Below, one piece after another: positions 10,590 through 20,894 of a stretch of DNA of 64,000 bases (position 1 is the stretch's first letter; each line of letters opens with the position of its first letter). Source of the DNA: Ctena decussata (taxonomy: Eukaryota; Mollusca; Bivalvia; Lucinida; Lucinidae); NCBI GenBank assembly GCA_963989385.1, contig OZ022500.1, forward strand, positions 24,892,460-24,956,459, read 5' to 3'. Both the position numbers and the translations under genes were made by a program. The notes under the pieces are model-generated. The model was not told the origin of the DNA. It saw only the letters and a list, made by a program, of their open reading frames with translations, and searched no databases.

Positions 10590-10825
10590 GAGCCGCGACA
10601 CGAGAAAACCAACAATGTGGTTGTGCGCCCAAAGCAGACTCAGATCAGCCTGGCCATCCGCCCAGTCTAATCAGAGTCTTCGTTTTGCGCTTAAAGGGTA
10701 GCTAAGGGTCTAAGCTACATCCATGCGGACAGCGAAGACTCTGATCAGACTGGGCGGATGCCCAGGGTGATCCGAGTCTGCGCTGGGCGCATAACCACAT
10801 TGTTGGTTTTCTCGTGTCGCGCCTC
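10590..10825. mobile_element. 236-bp palindromic MITE (family 1), copy F
   Basis: Ends GAGCCGCGACACGAGAAAAC and TTTTCTCGTGTCGCGCCTC. Both arms are complete; one terminal base is changed (GCGCCTC for GCGGCTC). Confidence 0.9.
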
Positions 10826-11040
10826 ATTTATAGATATCGCCTCATTAAGAGAATTCACCTCGAAATAAAGTCAGTTATGGGTTACAGTAACTTCAGGGAA
10901 AATTGTTTGTTTTTGTGGTGGAATCTACTTTTAAATGAAAGTTGTTTCTCATTTGCAGTTATTTATTTACTTACTTATTTAACTTCAGTCCAGAAGTAGA
11001 CAGGTGTTCGTCATATTGCATTTAGATGATTCACAAATAT

Positions 11041-11276
11041 GAGCCGCGACACGACAAAACCAACAATGTGGTTGTGCGCCCAGCGCAGACACAGATCAGC
11101 CTGGGCATCCGCCCAGTCTGATTAGAGTCTTCGCTGTCCGCATGAAGGTAGCTTGGACCCTTAGCTACCCTTTAAGCGCTTAGCAAAGAGTCTGATCAGC
11201 CTGGGTGGATGTCCAGGCTGATCTGAGTCTGCGCTGGGCGCACAACCACATTGTTGATTTTGTCGTGTCGCGGCTC
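11041..11276. mobile_element. 236-bp palindromic MITE (family 1), copy G
   Basis: Ends GAGCCGCGACACGACAAAAC and TTTTGTCGTGTCGCGGCTC, both arms complete. It is the seventh copy within 5.4 kb. Confidence 0.9.
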
Positions 11277-12190
11277 ATTTTATTATGTATTTATAAGTAA
11301 AAACCGTTAGCATCGCGTGAAAAGGTACCTAACAGCATGTGCGACAAGAAAATACTCGGATAAGCCTGTGAATCTGCACAGTATACTCAGGGTCTTCCCT
11401 TTCAGAATATACAATCTCTGATAACTTGGAAATCTAAAAGATTCAAGCTAAAGACTTTGATCACAAAATAAGTATTTCCATTTTTAGAGTACCTTTATTT
11501 TGTTTCTTTTGATTGATAAGCTACATTTTATAAATATATATCCTCTTCTTCAGGGCCGAATGCATGGCTCGTAACTTGGCTAGAGCTAAGTTTCGATGAA
11601 TACCAGCTACAAGCAAAATAAAAGTTTTTGGTTCCGTATCGACCTGCCAGAGAAAATACAGATATCTATGCATTATTGATATACAGAGTGTATCAAAAAA
11701 TAATGGTGGATCTTTTATAAAAAAAAAAATAAAAAAATAAAAAAAAAAGATTTTTCCTGCTTTAAGGAAACTTTTTAAAATGTTTTATGGATGAAGCAAC
11801 GTGATACTTCTTTGCTCTGATGACGCTTTATTATAAATTAGTACTTCAACAGGAAGTGACGTCGTCATGACTTCAAATTGTATTTATGTCAGCATTTTCT
11901 GTCGTCTACACCGTTGAAACAACAGGATGGTATCAAAAGAAAGAGAACATTGTTTCAGAGCGTTATCATGTTTGAATTCTAACAAAACAAAGAATAAAAA
12001 AATCTAAAATGATCGAAGAAAGTCTGAATAGATAAAAATGAAACGTGTGGTGAAAGGGGCTATTCATGATTAAACTGGAGAGATAAGCAGGGAATATGGA
12101 AGTAGCAGGCCAGCAAAGGTACCTTAAGAAATGATACTTGAAGTAACTGGCAATGTCATAGTACTGGGTAAATGTATGCCCTTTCCTTAA
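11277..12190. other. Unassigned stretch with A-rich run at about 11720-11752
   Basis: No gene seen. The A-rich run AAAAAAAAAATAAAAAAAT marks 11720-11752. The region 11335-11410 carries words (ATGTGCGACAAGAAAATACT) that look like the edge of an old dispersed repeat, but no second copy is in the window. Confidence 0.4.
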
Positions 12191-12310
12191 AGTTTCCTGG
12201 TTATTTACCTTATAGCTAATGACTTCCATATGAAATTTTCCTTCACTTTTTGATAATGTTGAAGACAACTTCGTGATAGCCTGCAACTTCCCTGCTAAGC
12301 TTTCCATTTT
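12191..12310 (-). pseudogene. Possible exon or decayed coding relic on the minus strand
   Basis: Read on the minus strand from the ATG at about 12306, the frame encodes a lysine/serine-rich stretch (KMESLAGKLQAITKLSSTL, then SKSEGKFHMEVISYK). It ends at AAG|GTAAAT near 12210, a good splice-donor context. A second open frame immediately upstream (EYFKELSDEMVFS) is in a different phase, so if this was coding it is frameshifted. I do not recognise a family. A chance frame is quite possible. Confidence 0.2.
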
Positions 12311-12497
12311 CACCGTGAAAATACCATTTCATCACTCAGTTCTTTGAAGTATTCAGAATATCCATTATCTGTGATAGCGTAAGTCTTTCATTCTAAAACA
12401 TCATTACTCAAAGGGGTTATACATTGCTACAGCCACACAAAAGTTGGAAAAGAGTCCTTGACCAAGAAAGGAGTTACAGCAATTTCATTTATAGGGG

Positions 12498-12590
12498 ATC
12501 TTACACGAGCGATCAATTCATATGAAATTTATGAAACGAGCCTTCGGCGAGTTTCATCAATTTAATATGAAATGACCACGAGTGTAAGAT
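12498..12590. mobile_element. 93-bp near-perfect palindrome
   Basis: ATCTTACACGAGCGATCAAT and onward mirrors the right side ending CCACGAGTGTAAGAT. The turn is at ATGAAACGAGCC-TTC-GGCGAGTTTCAT. The 72-codon minus frame over it is a by-product. It is probably a solo MITE or the end of a longer element whose flank (12690-12770) is rich in GACGTTACGTG and ACACGTGTCGTCA words. Confidence 0.65.
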
Positions 12591-12829
12591 TCTGTTAATC
12601 ATATGACCTTTTAAATGGGATCTTAACGCCTTCAAACTGAACATTATTTCAATAAGAAAACGCATTGTTGGCATCGACGTTGTCAATGACGTTACGTGTA
12701 CGCGCCAAAGTGTTATTACACGTGTCGTCATACGATATTTATGACAATGTTATCCACTGAATAACAGCGACGTCATATGATAAACTACGATATTGAACGA
12801 TCGATGACTTTCTTGTACGGCATCTATAA

Positions 12830-13100
12830 AGGAGGGAGATCTTAATTGGAACATGTAAACTCTGACACTAAGTCACCGTCTGAGTCGCCATTTACTCTCA
12901 ATCTTCAGATGTGTAATTGAATTGGCAGTAAGATAAGAAAATGAGCATCTTCTGGTAATGGAACTGTCAGCATTTGAAAGTCCTATTTGGCTTACATGGC
13001 AAGACAGTTCTGAACAGATAAGGAAATATGAAAAATTAATTGGTAGAGCGTCGGTATCGATTTGTTTTACAAGCAAAATATTATTTACTATTTCTTTTGA
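12830..13100 (+). repeat. Dispersed repeat, mate of 3050-3240
   Basis: Aligned by eye over about 110 bases with 3064-3180; the flanks do not align. The small minus frame at 12873-13076 lies over it and is not supported as a gene. Confidence 0.5.
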
Positions 13101-14499
13101 CCAGTAATTATATGTTGGGGAAGCGGCGTTAAAACAGTCAATACGTGTAAGGAAACCTTCTGAGTCGAGAACGCCGATTAAACGTCATAGAATGGACGGT
13201 TGAGTATCGACCCCAGTAACGGCCTTGGTCTAAACAAGTTATCAGTAGATCGATTCCTGATGCCATGTCCTTTGCCGGGGCCATCCTGGTTCAACAAGTG
13301 ATTTTCTTTAGCTCATCCCTGACAGTCAGCGTGACAGCATTTGTCATGAGGTTTCATCTCAGTGATTCTGACAATTCTAAAGTTGTGATTCTGATTTGTT
13401 TTCTTTCTAGTATCATGACAGTGTGGCGAATTGCTACAGAGGTTTTAAAGTCATGTTCTGTTTGGTGCCTGGCTGTTATATTAAGTATGATTTCGTAAAA
13501 TGATCACCTCTTTGGAGACGAGAGAGCTGAATGGATGCCTTGCGTTGCGCTTTAGCTCTTTCCAAGCAGATCGTCCCGAGGCGACTCAAATAATATACAA
13601 AAAGTCAAAGACTAATAGAAAGCCGACGCACAATGACATTGATAGTAAACCATCACAGACGCAAGCCTTGGAGCAGTCAGTTATAAATTACTGCGGGCTC
13701 AAATCAATTTTTCATAGTCACAACTCTCGCCCTGGATTCTGCAGTAGCTTACAAGAATGCAACCCAAACCAAAACTTCATCTTAGGTCTGTGATTGAGAC
13801 CCTGCCCGAGTATCTTTGTTGTATTTTATTTGTTTTGAAATACTGCAAGTAGCTCATAATGTAATGGTGAATATTTGCACACTATTTAAATGGCTATGAA
13901 ATTCGTTACATATATCTGAACATGGCGCATACTGTTGCACACCAAAAGGCAGTTCTTATGTTTTGATTCCTCATTGTGATTTGTCTTGTTGTTTACTTTC
14001 AAACTTTCAGTTTTTATCTATTGTGTAAGTGACATTTTTTGAATAAGTTAAGGTAGCCGAATGTCATCTGTCTGGAAAAAAGCTGTTTGTCTGGTTCGTG
14101 AACTGCTGTCAATTTTGGTATATACTGCTTTCCCTTTTGGTTTTTAGGATGGGATGTGGAGTCTGGTTGAATCAGTTGCTAATCATAGCTTATCCTTTTA
14201 CTTTCCTTTTTTGCGGCGACTAGCAGCTGTTGTATTAAGCTATGTTCAATCCCTTTTGTTGATTCGTTTTGTCTTTCTTCTGTCCACAAGATCAGTTTCA
14301 ATCCTTTTTAACATGTCAGACACAGTTTCCCTTGTACCAGGACACATATTGCACGCTTGCAGCGTTTTGTAGATTGATTAAAAACATTACAGATAGAGTT
14401 TCCCTATGTACTCTTTTCAATTTATACATCAGCAAACCAAAACATCTACTTTAAAAAATATAAAACTATTTTAAGAAGTCTATTTTTACAATCATAGAT
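13101..14499. other. Unassigned stretch; weak family-X relic at 13640-13760
   Basis: CCTTGGAGCAGTCAGTTATA followed by AATTACTGCGGGCTCAAA at about 13665-13700 resembles the family-X landmark CCTTGGAACGGTCAATCATA plus AATTACTGGGG. The open frames at 13265-13498, 13500-13793, 14154-14372 and 14269-14454 are under 100 codons with no identifiable motif. Confidence 0.4.
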
Positions 14500-14680
14500 G
14501 ATACCACATGATAAGTAGAAAATCATCTTGTGAATTATTGGAAGTATAATCTATCTGCCACTCAGTATAACAGTTTGACTCTTTATTCATCTTTCCACTA
14601 CGAGACATAAAATCGGTATGTAAAGTCAGAATGATAGAAAATATTGAGATTACTTGAGACGAAATTGGTCGCAGGTTGAT
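14500..14680 (+). repeat. Dispersed repeat pair W, second copy
   Basis: Mate of 6170-6330: TGTGAATTATTGGAAGTATA, then GTTTGACTCTTTATTCATCT, then GACGAAATTGGTCGCA. The minus frame at 14492-14836 is incidental. Confidence 0.65.
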
Positions 14681-15021
14681 GAGTTTGCAGTCAGAATACT
14701 CATTTGATGAGTATACCGAAACTAGATATAGGGAACTATAGAACGTGGATCGTTTGAGTTGACAAGATGATACGTTTTTATTAAAATTGAAAATTAATAA
14801 TGTACATGCTATTGGCCTTGTATTTTCACAGGTCACAACCAGTTAATATCAAAACAAACTTGTACGATGTGGTCAGCGATTGTGTCGGTTTCTGATCCTT
14901 GCTTTCTTATCTATCTTGCAGGAAAAATCACGTAAGATCTTAATTTATCATCTATTTACTAGAAAATACGTTCTTTTTACATATGTGATACCGGCAAGAC
15001 TTGCATGCACGTGTCAGGACT

Positions 15022-15150
15022 ACATATCTCGAAGGCCGTATCACTCCAATATAGTCAAACCCAATATCACTCCCTAGGGTCAAAACCCCATATTTTTCAT
15101 ATGACACCCTACGTTACCAATATCATCCCTAGGGCGAAAAAGCCATATCA
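15022..15150. repeat. Short imperfect repeats around CCCTAGGG
   Basis: ATATCACTCCCTAGGGTCAA and ATATCATCCCTAGGGCGAAA lie about 60 bases apart, with CCATATTTTTCATATGAC between them. CCTAGG is self-complementary, so the unit could fold. The class is unknown. Confidence 0.45.
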
Positions 15151-15252
15151 CAACATTCGGAGCGCTCTGTGTTTATTCTGTTCTATTTTATAATAGCACA
15201 TTGTTCTTGCAGAAAGTCAGCCGCCATCTTGATTTGTACCAAAGCGGAAGCA

Positions 15253-15807
15253 ATGTCGTCAGGTCGCTGTGAGACAGCATTTCAACGTGTAATGGGACAA
15301 AGAAGAATGGAATCCTTTGCAAATAGACTCCATGATTTAGATTATATGATCGACGGGAGAAATAAAAGTCCGGTTCAAACGGAAACTTATAAACTCGAAC
15401 CCGAGGCTCCGAAGGAAACGAGTGTCGTCAGCAATGACCGTCAGCCTCAAACAGATACTGATGAAATTGACACTTTCCAGTTCGTTGAAAGTATGAATAA
15501 CACGGTCAGAAAAACGAAAGGTAACCTCAAAAAATTTTAAGATTATCTAAAGTCACTGAATGAAATGTGACCAGTCCATGAAATTGATGCAAAAGGCCTT
15601 CACACTTGCCTGGCCTGCTTCTTGCTTTCTGTAAAGAAGAGAGACGGAGGAGAATGCGAACCCGACTCATTAAAACCCTTTCAGCTTAGAATAAACAGAC
15701 ATTTGGTGGAAATGAACATTAACATGAATCTGTTGGAGGACACAGAGTTTAAACATTCTCGTGATGTGTTCATTTCTAAGAGGAAGTTGTTGAAACAGAG
15801 GGAATAG
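15253..15807 (+). pseudogene. DUF3504 (KIAA1958-like, Crypton-derived) protein relic with in-frame stops
   Basis: An ATG at 15253 opens 95 codons with the acidic, charged N-terminal region expected ahead of this domain, ending at TAA (15538-15540). The same frame continues past it: DYLKSLNEM, TGA at 15568-15570, then PVHEIDAKGLHTCLACFLLS, VKKRDGGECEPDSLKPFQ and EFKHSRDVFISKRKLLKQRE, then TAG at 15805-15807. The motif series 'hE.ka..L..yLa.Fllsv.kkdG.eyEP.SL' followed by a run of 'R..l..k.k.Lk' is characteristic of DUF3504 proteins (KIAA1958, ZMYM, QRICH1, KCTD1 relatives), which descend from Crypton tyrosine recombinases. The C-terminal catalytic part is absent. A possible 3' splice site (TTGTTCTTGCAG) lies upstream at about 15213. 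With two or three internal stops it is a pseudogene or dead transposon fragment. Confidence 0.72.
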
Positions 15808-16279
15808 AAAACCGAGAGTGAGCGTCAAGTTCAGAAAACCGAGAGTTTCAAGTTAAAGATACTAAGTGTACAGGGGAGACAAAATGATAGTGCAGTAATG
15901 TGACCAAAAGATGCAGATGTAATGGTCGTGTTACATAATGTCTATATAAACATGGATCGCTGAGCCCTTCCATGAGTTATAGTACATCCTCCATGTATTT
16001 CTGAAAATTTAATAAGGTCGTGCATCCTCTCAGTCTGAACAGTCCCCTTTACGGACAGTATGATCTGCTCTCAGCTGTGAAGACGAAGACTGGCCATCCT
16101 CCGCAGATACTCCGGCTCACCCATGAATTTGCTATTTATTAATACGATATGACACATTATTTATGAAACTTTAGTGTTTAATGAATGGAAAAACATCTAT
16201 GACAAGAAAAAAAACTGAATCCCGAAATTCGATTTCTAAGCAATCATTTATATATTTTGGAATTGTGCCATCAAGTATC
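15808..16279. other. Unassigned DNA downstream of the DUF3504 relic
   Basis: CCGAGAGTG and CCGAGAGTT words repeat at about 15811 and 15839. I looked for the recombinase catalytic half (R...HxxR...Y) in all three plus frames and did not see it. Confidence 0.4.
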
Positions 16280-16385
16280 ATAAAATCTTACAATAAATTA
16301 AATGAACGTTCCAAAGGGTCCCTGCCGAGACAAAATATTAGATAAGTAAGATGAATCGTTTGGTATTTGTATTGATACGGCACAA
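16280..16385 (+). repeat. Dispersed repeat pair T, second copy
   Basis: Mate of 7600-7710, with the shared GAGACAAAATATTAGA word and flanking similarity. Confidence 0.65.
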
Positions 16386-16430
16386 ACAAAACAAACTGTA
16401 AACAGTTCAGATAGGTGATTCAATTAAGGT

Positions 16431-16620
16431 GAATGGGTACACTATCAGGGAAACCAACTCCGCTGTTTTTCCTTATACCTCCATTTTAAACGGGGTCAAC
16501 TCTTAACGGTGAGAACATGCTCTTCTTCCTTTAGGAAATGATCCTATTTTTTGAAGGGGTTAGATTTCCAGGGAAGAAAACAGGAAGTCACCAAAATTAT
16601 TTCCTTGACTGAAAATGAAA
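16431..16620 (+). repeat. Dispersed repeat family Y, left part of a split copy
   Basis: It begins TTAAGGTGAATGGGTACACT, then AGGGAAACCAACTCCGCTGT, and has the landmarks GGGGTCAACTCTTAA and AACAGGAAGTCACCAAAATT. The closing end, inverted (GTGTACCCTTTCCCCTTA), is at 20877-20894, on the far side of the satellite element. The two were presumably one MITE-like unit before the insertion. Other copies: 26975, 40370, 41440, 48590, 52240 (reverse) and 53480. Confidence 0.7.
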
Positions 16621-16699
16621 CAAGAGGGCCATGGTGGCCCTGAATCGCTCACCTGAGCATTAATCAGTTCACTGGCTCTGGTGAAGATTTATAAGAGTT

Positions 16700-19600
16700 T
16701 TTACCATACTAACATTTGACCTAGTTTTTGACCCGACATGACCCAGTTTCAAACTTGGCCTGGATATTGTAAGAATAAACATTCTGACACAGTTTCATTG
16801 AGATTGGATCAAAACTGTGCCCTCTGGAGCGTATACAAGGTCGTTCTTATATTTGACCTAGTGACCAAGTTTTTGACCCGACACGACCCAGTTTCAAACT
16901 TAACCTAGATTTCATTAAGATAAACATTCTGACAGAGTTTCATGAAGATTGGATCAAAACTGTGCCCTCTAGGGTGTACACAAAGTTTTTCTAAGATTTG
17001 ACCTTGAGCCGACGTGACTCAGTTTCATAGGGGGCTTACATATATGGACAATAAACATTTTGACATAGTTTCATGAAGATTAGATCAAAACTATGCCTTC
17101 TAGTGCTTACACAACGTTTTTCTAAGATTTGACCTAGTGACCTAGTTTTTTACCCGACATGACCTACTTTCAAACTTGGCCGAGAATTTATAGAGATAAA
17201 CATTCTGGCAAAGTTTCATAAAGATTAGATCAAAACTGTGTCTTCTAGAGCGTTCACAAGGTTTTTCTATGATTTGACCTAGTGACCTAGTTTTCGACCC
17301 GACATGACCCAGTTTCAAACTTGTCCTACATATTATGAGGATAAACATTCTGACTAAGTTTCATGAACTTTGAATCAAAACTGTGCCTTCTAGAGCGCAC
17401 ACAAGGTTTTTCTAAGATTTGACCTAGTGACCTAGTTTATGACTCGACATGACCCAGTTTCGAACTTGGCCTAGAGTTTATGGAGATAAACATTCTGACA
17501 ATGTTTCATAAAGATTGGATCAAAACTGTGTCATCTAGAGCGTACACAAGGTTTTTCTATGATTTGACCTAGTGACCTAGTTATTTTATCCGACGTGACC
17601 CAGTTTCGAACTTGTTCTAGATATTCTGAGGATAAACATTCTGACAAAGTTGATGAACTTAGAATGATAACTGTGCCTTCTAAAGCGTACACAAGATTTT
17701 TCTAAGTTTTGACCTAGTGACCTAGTTTATGATTCCACATGATCCAGTTTCAAACTTGGCCTAGAGTTTATGGAGATAAACATTTTGACAAAGTTTCATA
17801 AAGATTGGATCAAAACTGTGTCCTCTAGAGCGTACACAAGGTTTTTCTATGATTTGACCTAGTGACCTAGTTTTTGACCCGGCGTGATCCAGTTTCGAAC
17901 TTGTTCTAGATATAATGAGGATAAACATTCTGACAAAGTTTCATGAACTTTGGATGAAAACTGTGCCTTCTAGAGCGTACACAAGGTTTTTCTAAGATTT
18001 GACCTAGTGACCAAGTTTTTGACCCGACATGACCCAGTTTCAAACTTGTCCTACATATTATGAGGATAAACATTCTGACAAAGTTTCATGAACTTTGGAT
18101 CAAAATTGTGTCCTCTAGAGCGTACACAAGGTTTTTCTATGATTTGACCTAGTGACCTTCATTTTGACCCAACATGGCTTACTTTCCAATTTGGCCGAGA
18201 GTTTATAGAAGTAAACATTCTGACAAAGTTTCATAAAGATTAGATCAAAACTGTGTCCTCTAGAGCGTACACAAGGTTTTTCTATGATTTGACCTAGTGA
18301 CCTAGTTTTTGACCCGACATGACCCAGTTTCAAACTTATTCTACATATTATGAGGATAAACATTCTGACAAAGTTTCATGAACTTTGGATCAAAACTGTG
18401 CCTTCTAGAGCGTACACAAAGCTTTTCTAAGATTTGACCTAGTGACCTAGTTTTTGACCCAACGAAACCCAGTTTCGAACTTGGCCTAGAATTTATAGAG
18501 ATAAACATTCTGACAATGTTTCATAAAGATTGGATCAAAACTGTGTCCTCTAGAGCATACACAAGGTTTTTTCTATGATTTGACCTAGTGACCTAGTTTT
18601 TGACCCGACGTGACCCAGTTTCAAACTTGCTCTAGATATTATAAGGATAAACTTTCTGATTAAGTTTCATGACCTTTGGATCAAAACTGTGCCTTCTAGA
18701 GCGTACACAATGTTTTTCTAAGATTTGACCTAGTGACCTAGTTTCTGACCCGACATGACCCAGTTTCTAACTTGGCCTAGAGTTTATGGAGAGAAACAAT
18801 CTGACAAAGTTTCATAAAGATTGGATCAAAACTGTGTCATCTAGAGCGTACACAAGGTTTTTCTATGATTTGACCTAGTGACCTAGTTATTTTATCCGAC
18901 GTGACCCAGTTTCGAACTTGTTCTAGATATTATGAGGATAAACATTCTGACAAAGTTGATGAACTTTGAATGATAACTGTGCCTTCTAAAGCGTACACAA
19001 GATTTTTCTAAGTTTTGACCTAGTGACCTAGTTTATGATTCCACATGACCCAGTTTCAAACTTGGCCTAGAGTTTATGGAGATAAACATTCTGACAAAGT
19101 TTCATAAAGATTGGATCAAAACTGTGTCCTCTAGAGCGTACACAAGGTTTTTCTATGATTTGACCTAGTGACCTAGTTTTTGACCCGGCGTGATCCAGTT
19201 TCGAACTTGTTCTAGATATAATGAGGATAAACATTCTGACAAAGTTTCATGAACTTTGGATGAAAACTGTGCCTTCTAGAGCGTACACAAGGTTTTTCTA
19301 AGATTTGACCTAGTGACCAAGTTTTTGACCCGACATGACCCAGTTTCAAACTTGTCCTACATATTATGAGGATAAACATTCTGACAAAGTTTCATGAACT
19401 TTGGATCAAAACTGTGTCCTCTAGAGCGTACACAAGGTTTTTCTATGATTTGACCTAGTGACCTTCATTTTGACCCAACATGGCTTACTTTCCAATTTGG
19501 CCGAGAGTTTATAGAAGTAAACATTCTGACAAAGTTTCATAAAGATTAGATCAAAACTGTGTCCTCTAGAGCGTACACAAGGTTTTTCTATGATTTGACC

Positions 19601-20745
19601 TAGTGACCTAGTTTTTGACCCGACATGACCCAGTTTCAAACTTATTCTACATATTATGAGGATAAACATTCTGACAAAGTTTCATGAACTTTGGATCAAA
19701 ACTGTGCCTTCTAGAGCGTACACAAAGCTTTTCTAAGATTTGACCTAGTGACCTAGTTTTTGACCCAACGAAACCCAGTTTCGAACTTGGCCTAGAGTTT
19801 ATAGAGATAAACATTCTGACAATGTTTCATAAAGATTGGATCAAAACTGTGTCCTCTAGAGCATACACAAGGTTTTTTCTATGATTTGACCTAGTGACCT
19901 AGTTTTTGACCCGACGTGACCCAGTTTCAAACTTGCTCTAGATATTATAAGGATAAACTTTCTGATTAAGTTTCATGGCCTTTGGATCAAAACTGTGCCT
20001 TCTAGAGCGTACACAATGTTTTTCTAAGATTTGACCTAGTGACCTAGTTTTTGACCCGACATAACCCAGTTTCTAACTTGGCCTAGAGTTTATGGAGATA
20101 AACATTCTGACAAAGTTTCATAAAGATTGGATCAAAACTGTGTCCTCTAGAGCGTACACAAGGTTTTTTTATGATTTGACCTAGTGTCCTAGTTTTAGAC
20201 CCGACGTGACCCAGTTTCGAACTTGTTCTAGATACTATGAGGATAAACTTTCTGACAAAGTTTCATGAACTTTGGATGAAAACTGTGCCCTCTAGAGCGT
20301 ACACAAGGTTTTTCTAAGATTTGACCTAGTGACCTAGTTTTTGACCCGACATGACCCAGTTTCAAACTTGGCCTAGATTTTATGGAGATAAACATTCTGA
20401 CAATGTTTCATAAAGAATGGATCAAAACTGTGTCCTCTAGAGCGTACACAATGTTTTTCTATGATTTGACCTAGTGACCTAGTTTTAGACCCGACGTGAC
20501 CCAGTTTCGAACTTGTCTGAGATACTATGAGGATAAACATTCTGACAAAGATTCATGAACTTTGGATAAAAACTGTGCCCTCTAGAGCGTACACAAGGTT
20601 TTTCTAAGATTTGACCTAGTGACCTAGTTTTTGACCCGACATGACCCAGTTTCGAACTTGGCCTAGATTTTATAAAGACTAGCATTCTGACAAAGTTTCA
20701 TAAAGATTGGATCCAAACTGTGCCCGCTAGAGTGTACACAAGCAA
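16700..20745 (+). repeat. 145-bp satellite array with nine-monomer higher-order duplication
   Basis: The anchor GACCTAGTGACC recurs at 17131, 17276, 17421, 17566, 17711, 17856, 18001, 18146, 18291, 18436, 18582, 18727, 18872 and so on to 20613, almost exactly every 145 bp. Two monomer types alternate: one has TCTAAGATTT before the anchor and TTATGGAGATAAACATTCTG with CATAAAGATTGG after it, the other TCTATGATTT, TGAGGATAAACATTCTG and CATGAACTTTGG. The block 17566-18871 recurs at 18872-20177 with an offset of exactly 1306 bp and only a handful of differences, including shared oddities such as TTATTTTATCCGAC (17581, 18887) and GACCTTCATTTTGACCCAAC. Confidence 0.9.
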
Positions 20746-20749
20746 AAGT

Positions 20750-20815
20750 TGACGGACGTCCGTCCGGACGTCCGGACATCCGGACGTCCGGACGTACGAC
20801 GGACGACGGACATCA
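20750..20815. repeat. GGACGTCC-type microsatellite
   Basis: A run of ACGTCCGGACGTCCGGAC-like self-complementary units between the satellite and the terminal hairpin. It is highly GC-rich and able to form cruciforms. Confidence 0.85.
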
Positions 20816-20894
20816 GGGTATCCCAAAAGCTCACCCTGAGCACTTCGTGCTCAGGTGAGCTAAAAAATACGAATGTGTACCCTTTCCCCTTAAA

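Larger units (their letters stand above)
16621..20863 (+). mobile_element. Satellite-bearing mobile element (Helentron/pearl-like ends)
   Basis: Left end CAAGAGGGCCATGGTGGCCC, then CTGAATCGCTCACCTGAGCA. Right end GCTCACCCTGAGCACTTCGT, then GCTCAGGTGAGCTAA. A 13-base subterminal inverted repeat, GCTCACCTGAGCA (16647-16659), mirrors 20848-20860. The 3' palindrome (20829-20860) runs straight into CTAA, which fits the Helitron CTRR terminus. Between the ends are about 28 tandem monomers of 145 bp (16700-20745) and a GGACGTCC-type microsatellite (20750-20815). Ends plus core repeats plus microsatellite plus hairpin matches non-autonomous Helentron/pearl elements; the class is inference. There is no coding capacity: the 66-82-codon minus frames at 17142, 18115, 19421 and 20485 are the same satellite read four times. 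Confidence 0.8.

Noticed and set aside
17142..20685. Four similar 66-82-codon minus-strand frames, two identical in sequence
   Set aside because: They are satellite monomers read in one frame; the identical pair is exactly the 1306-bp duplication.
16700..20745. CRISPR-like array
   Set aside because: The repeat unit is 145 bp with no alternating unique spacers, in animal DNA; it is a satellite.
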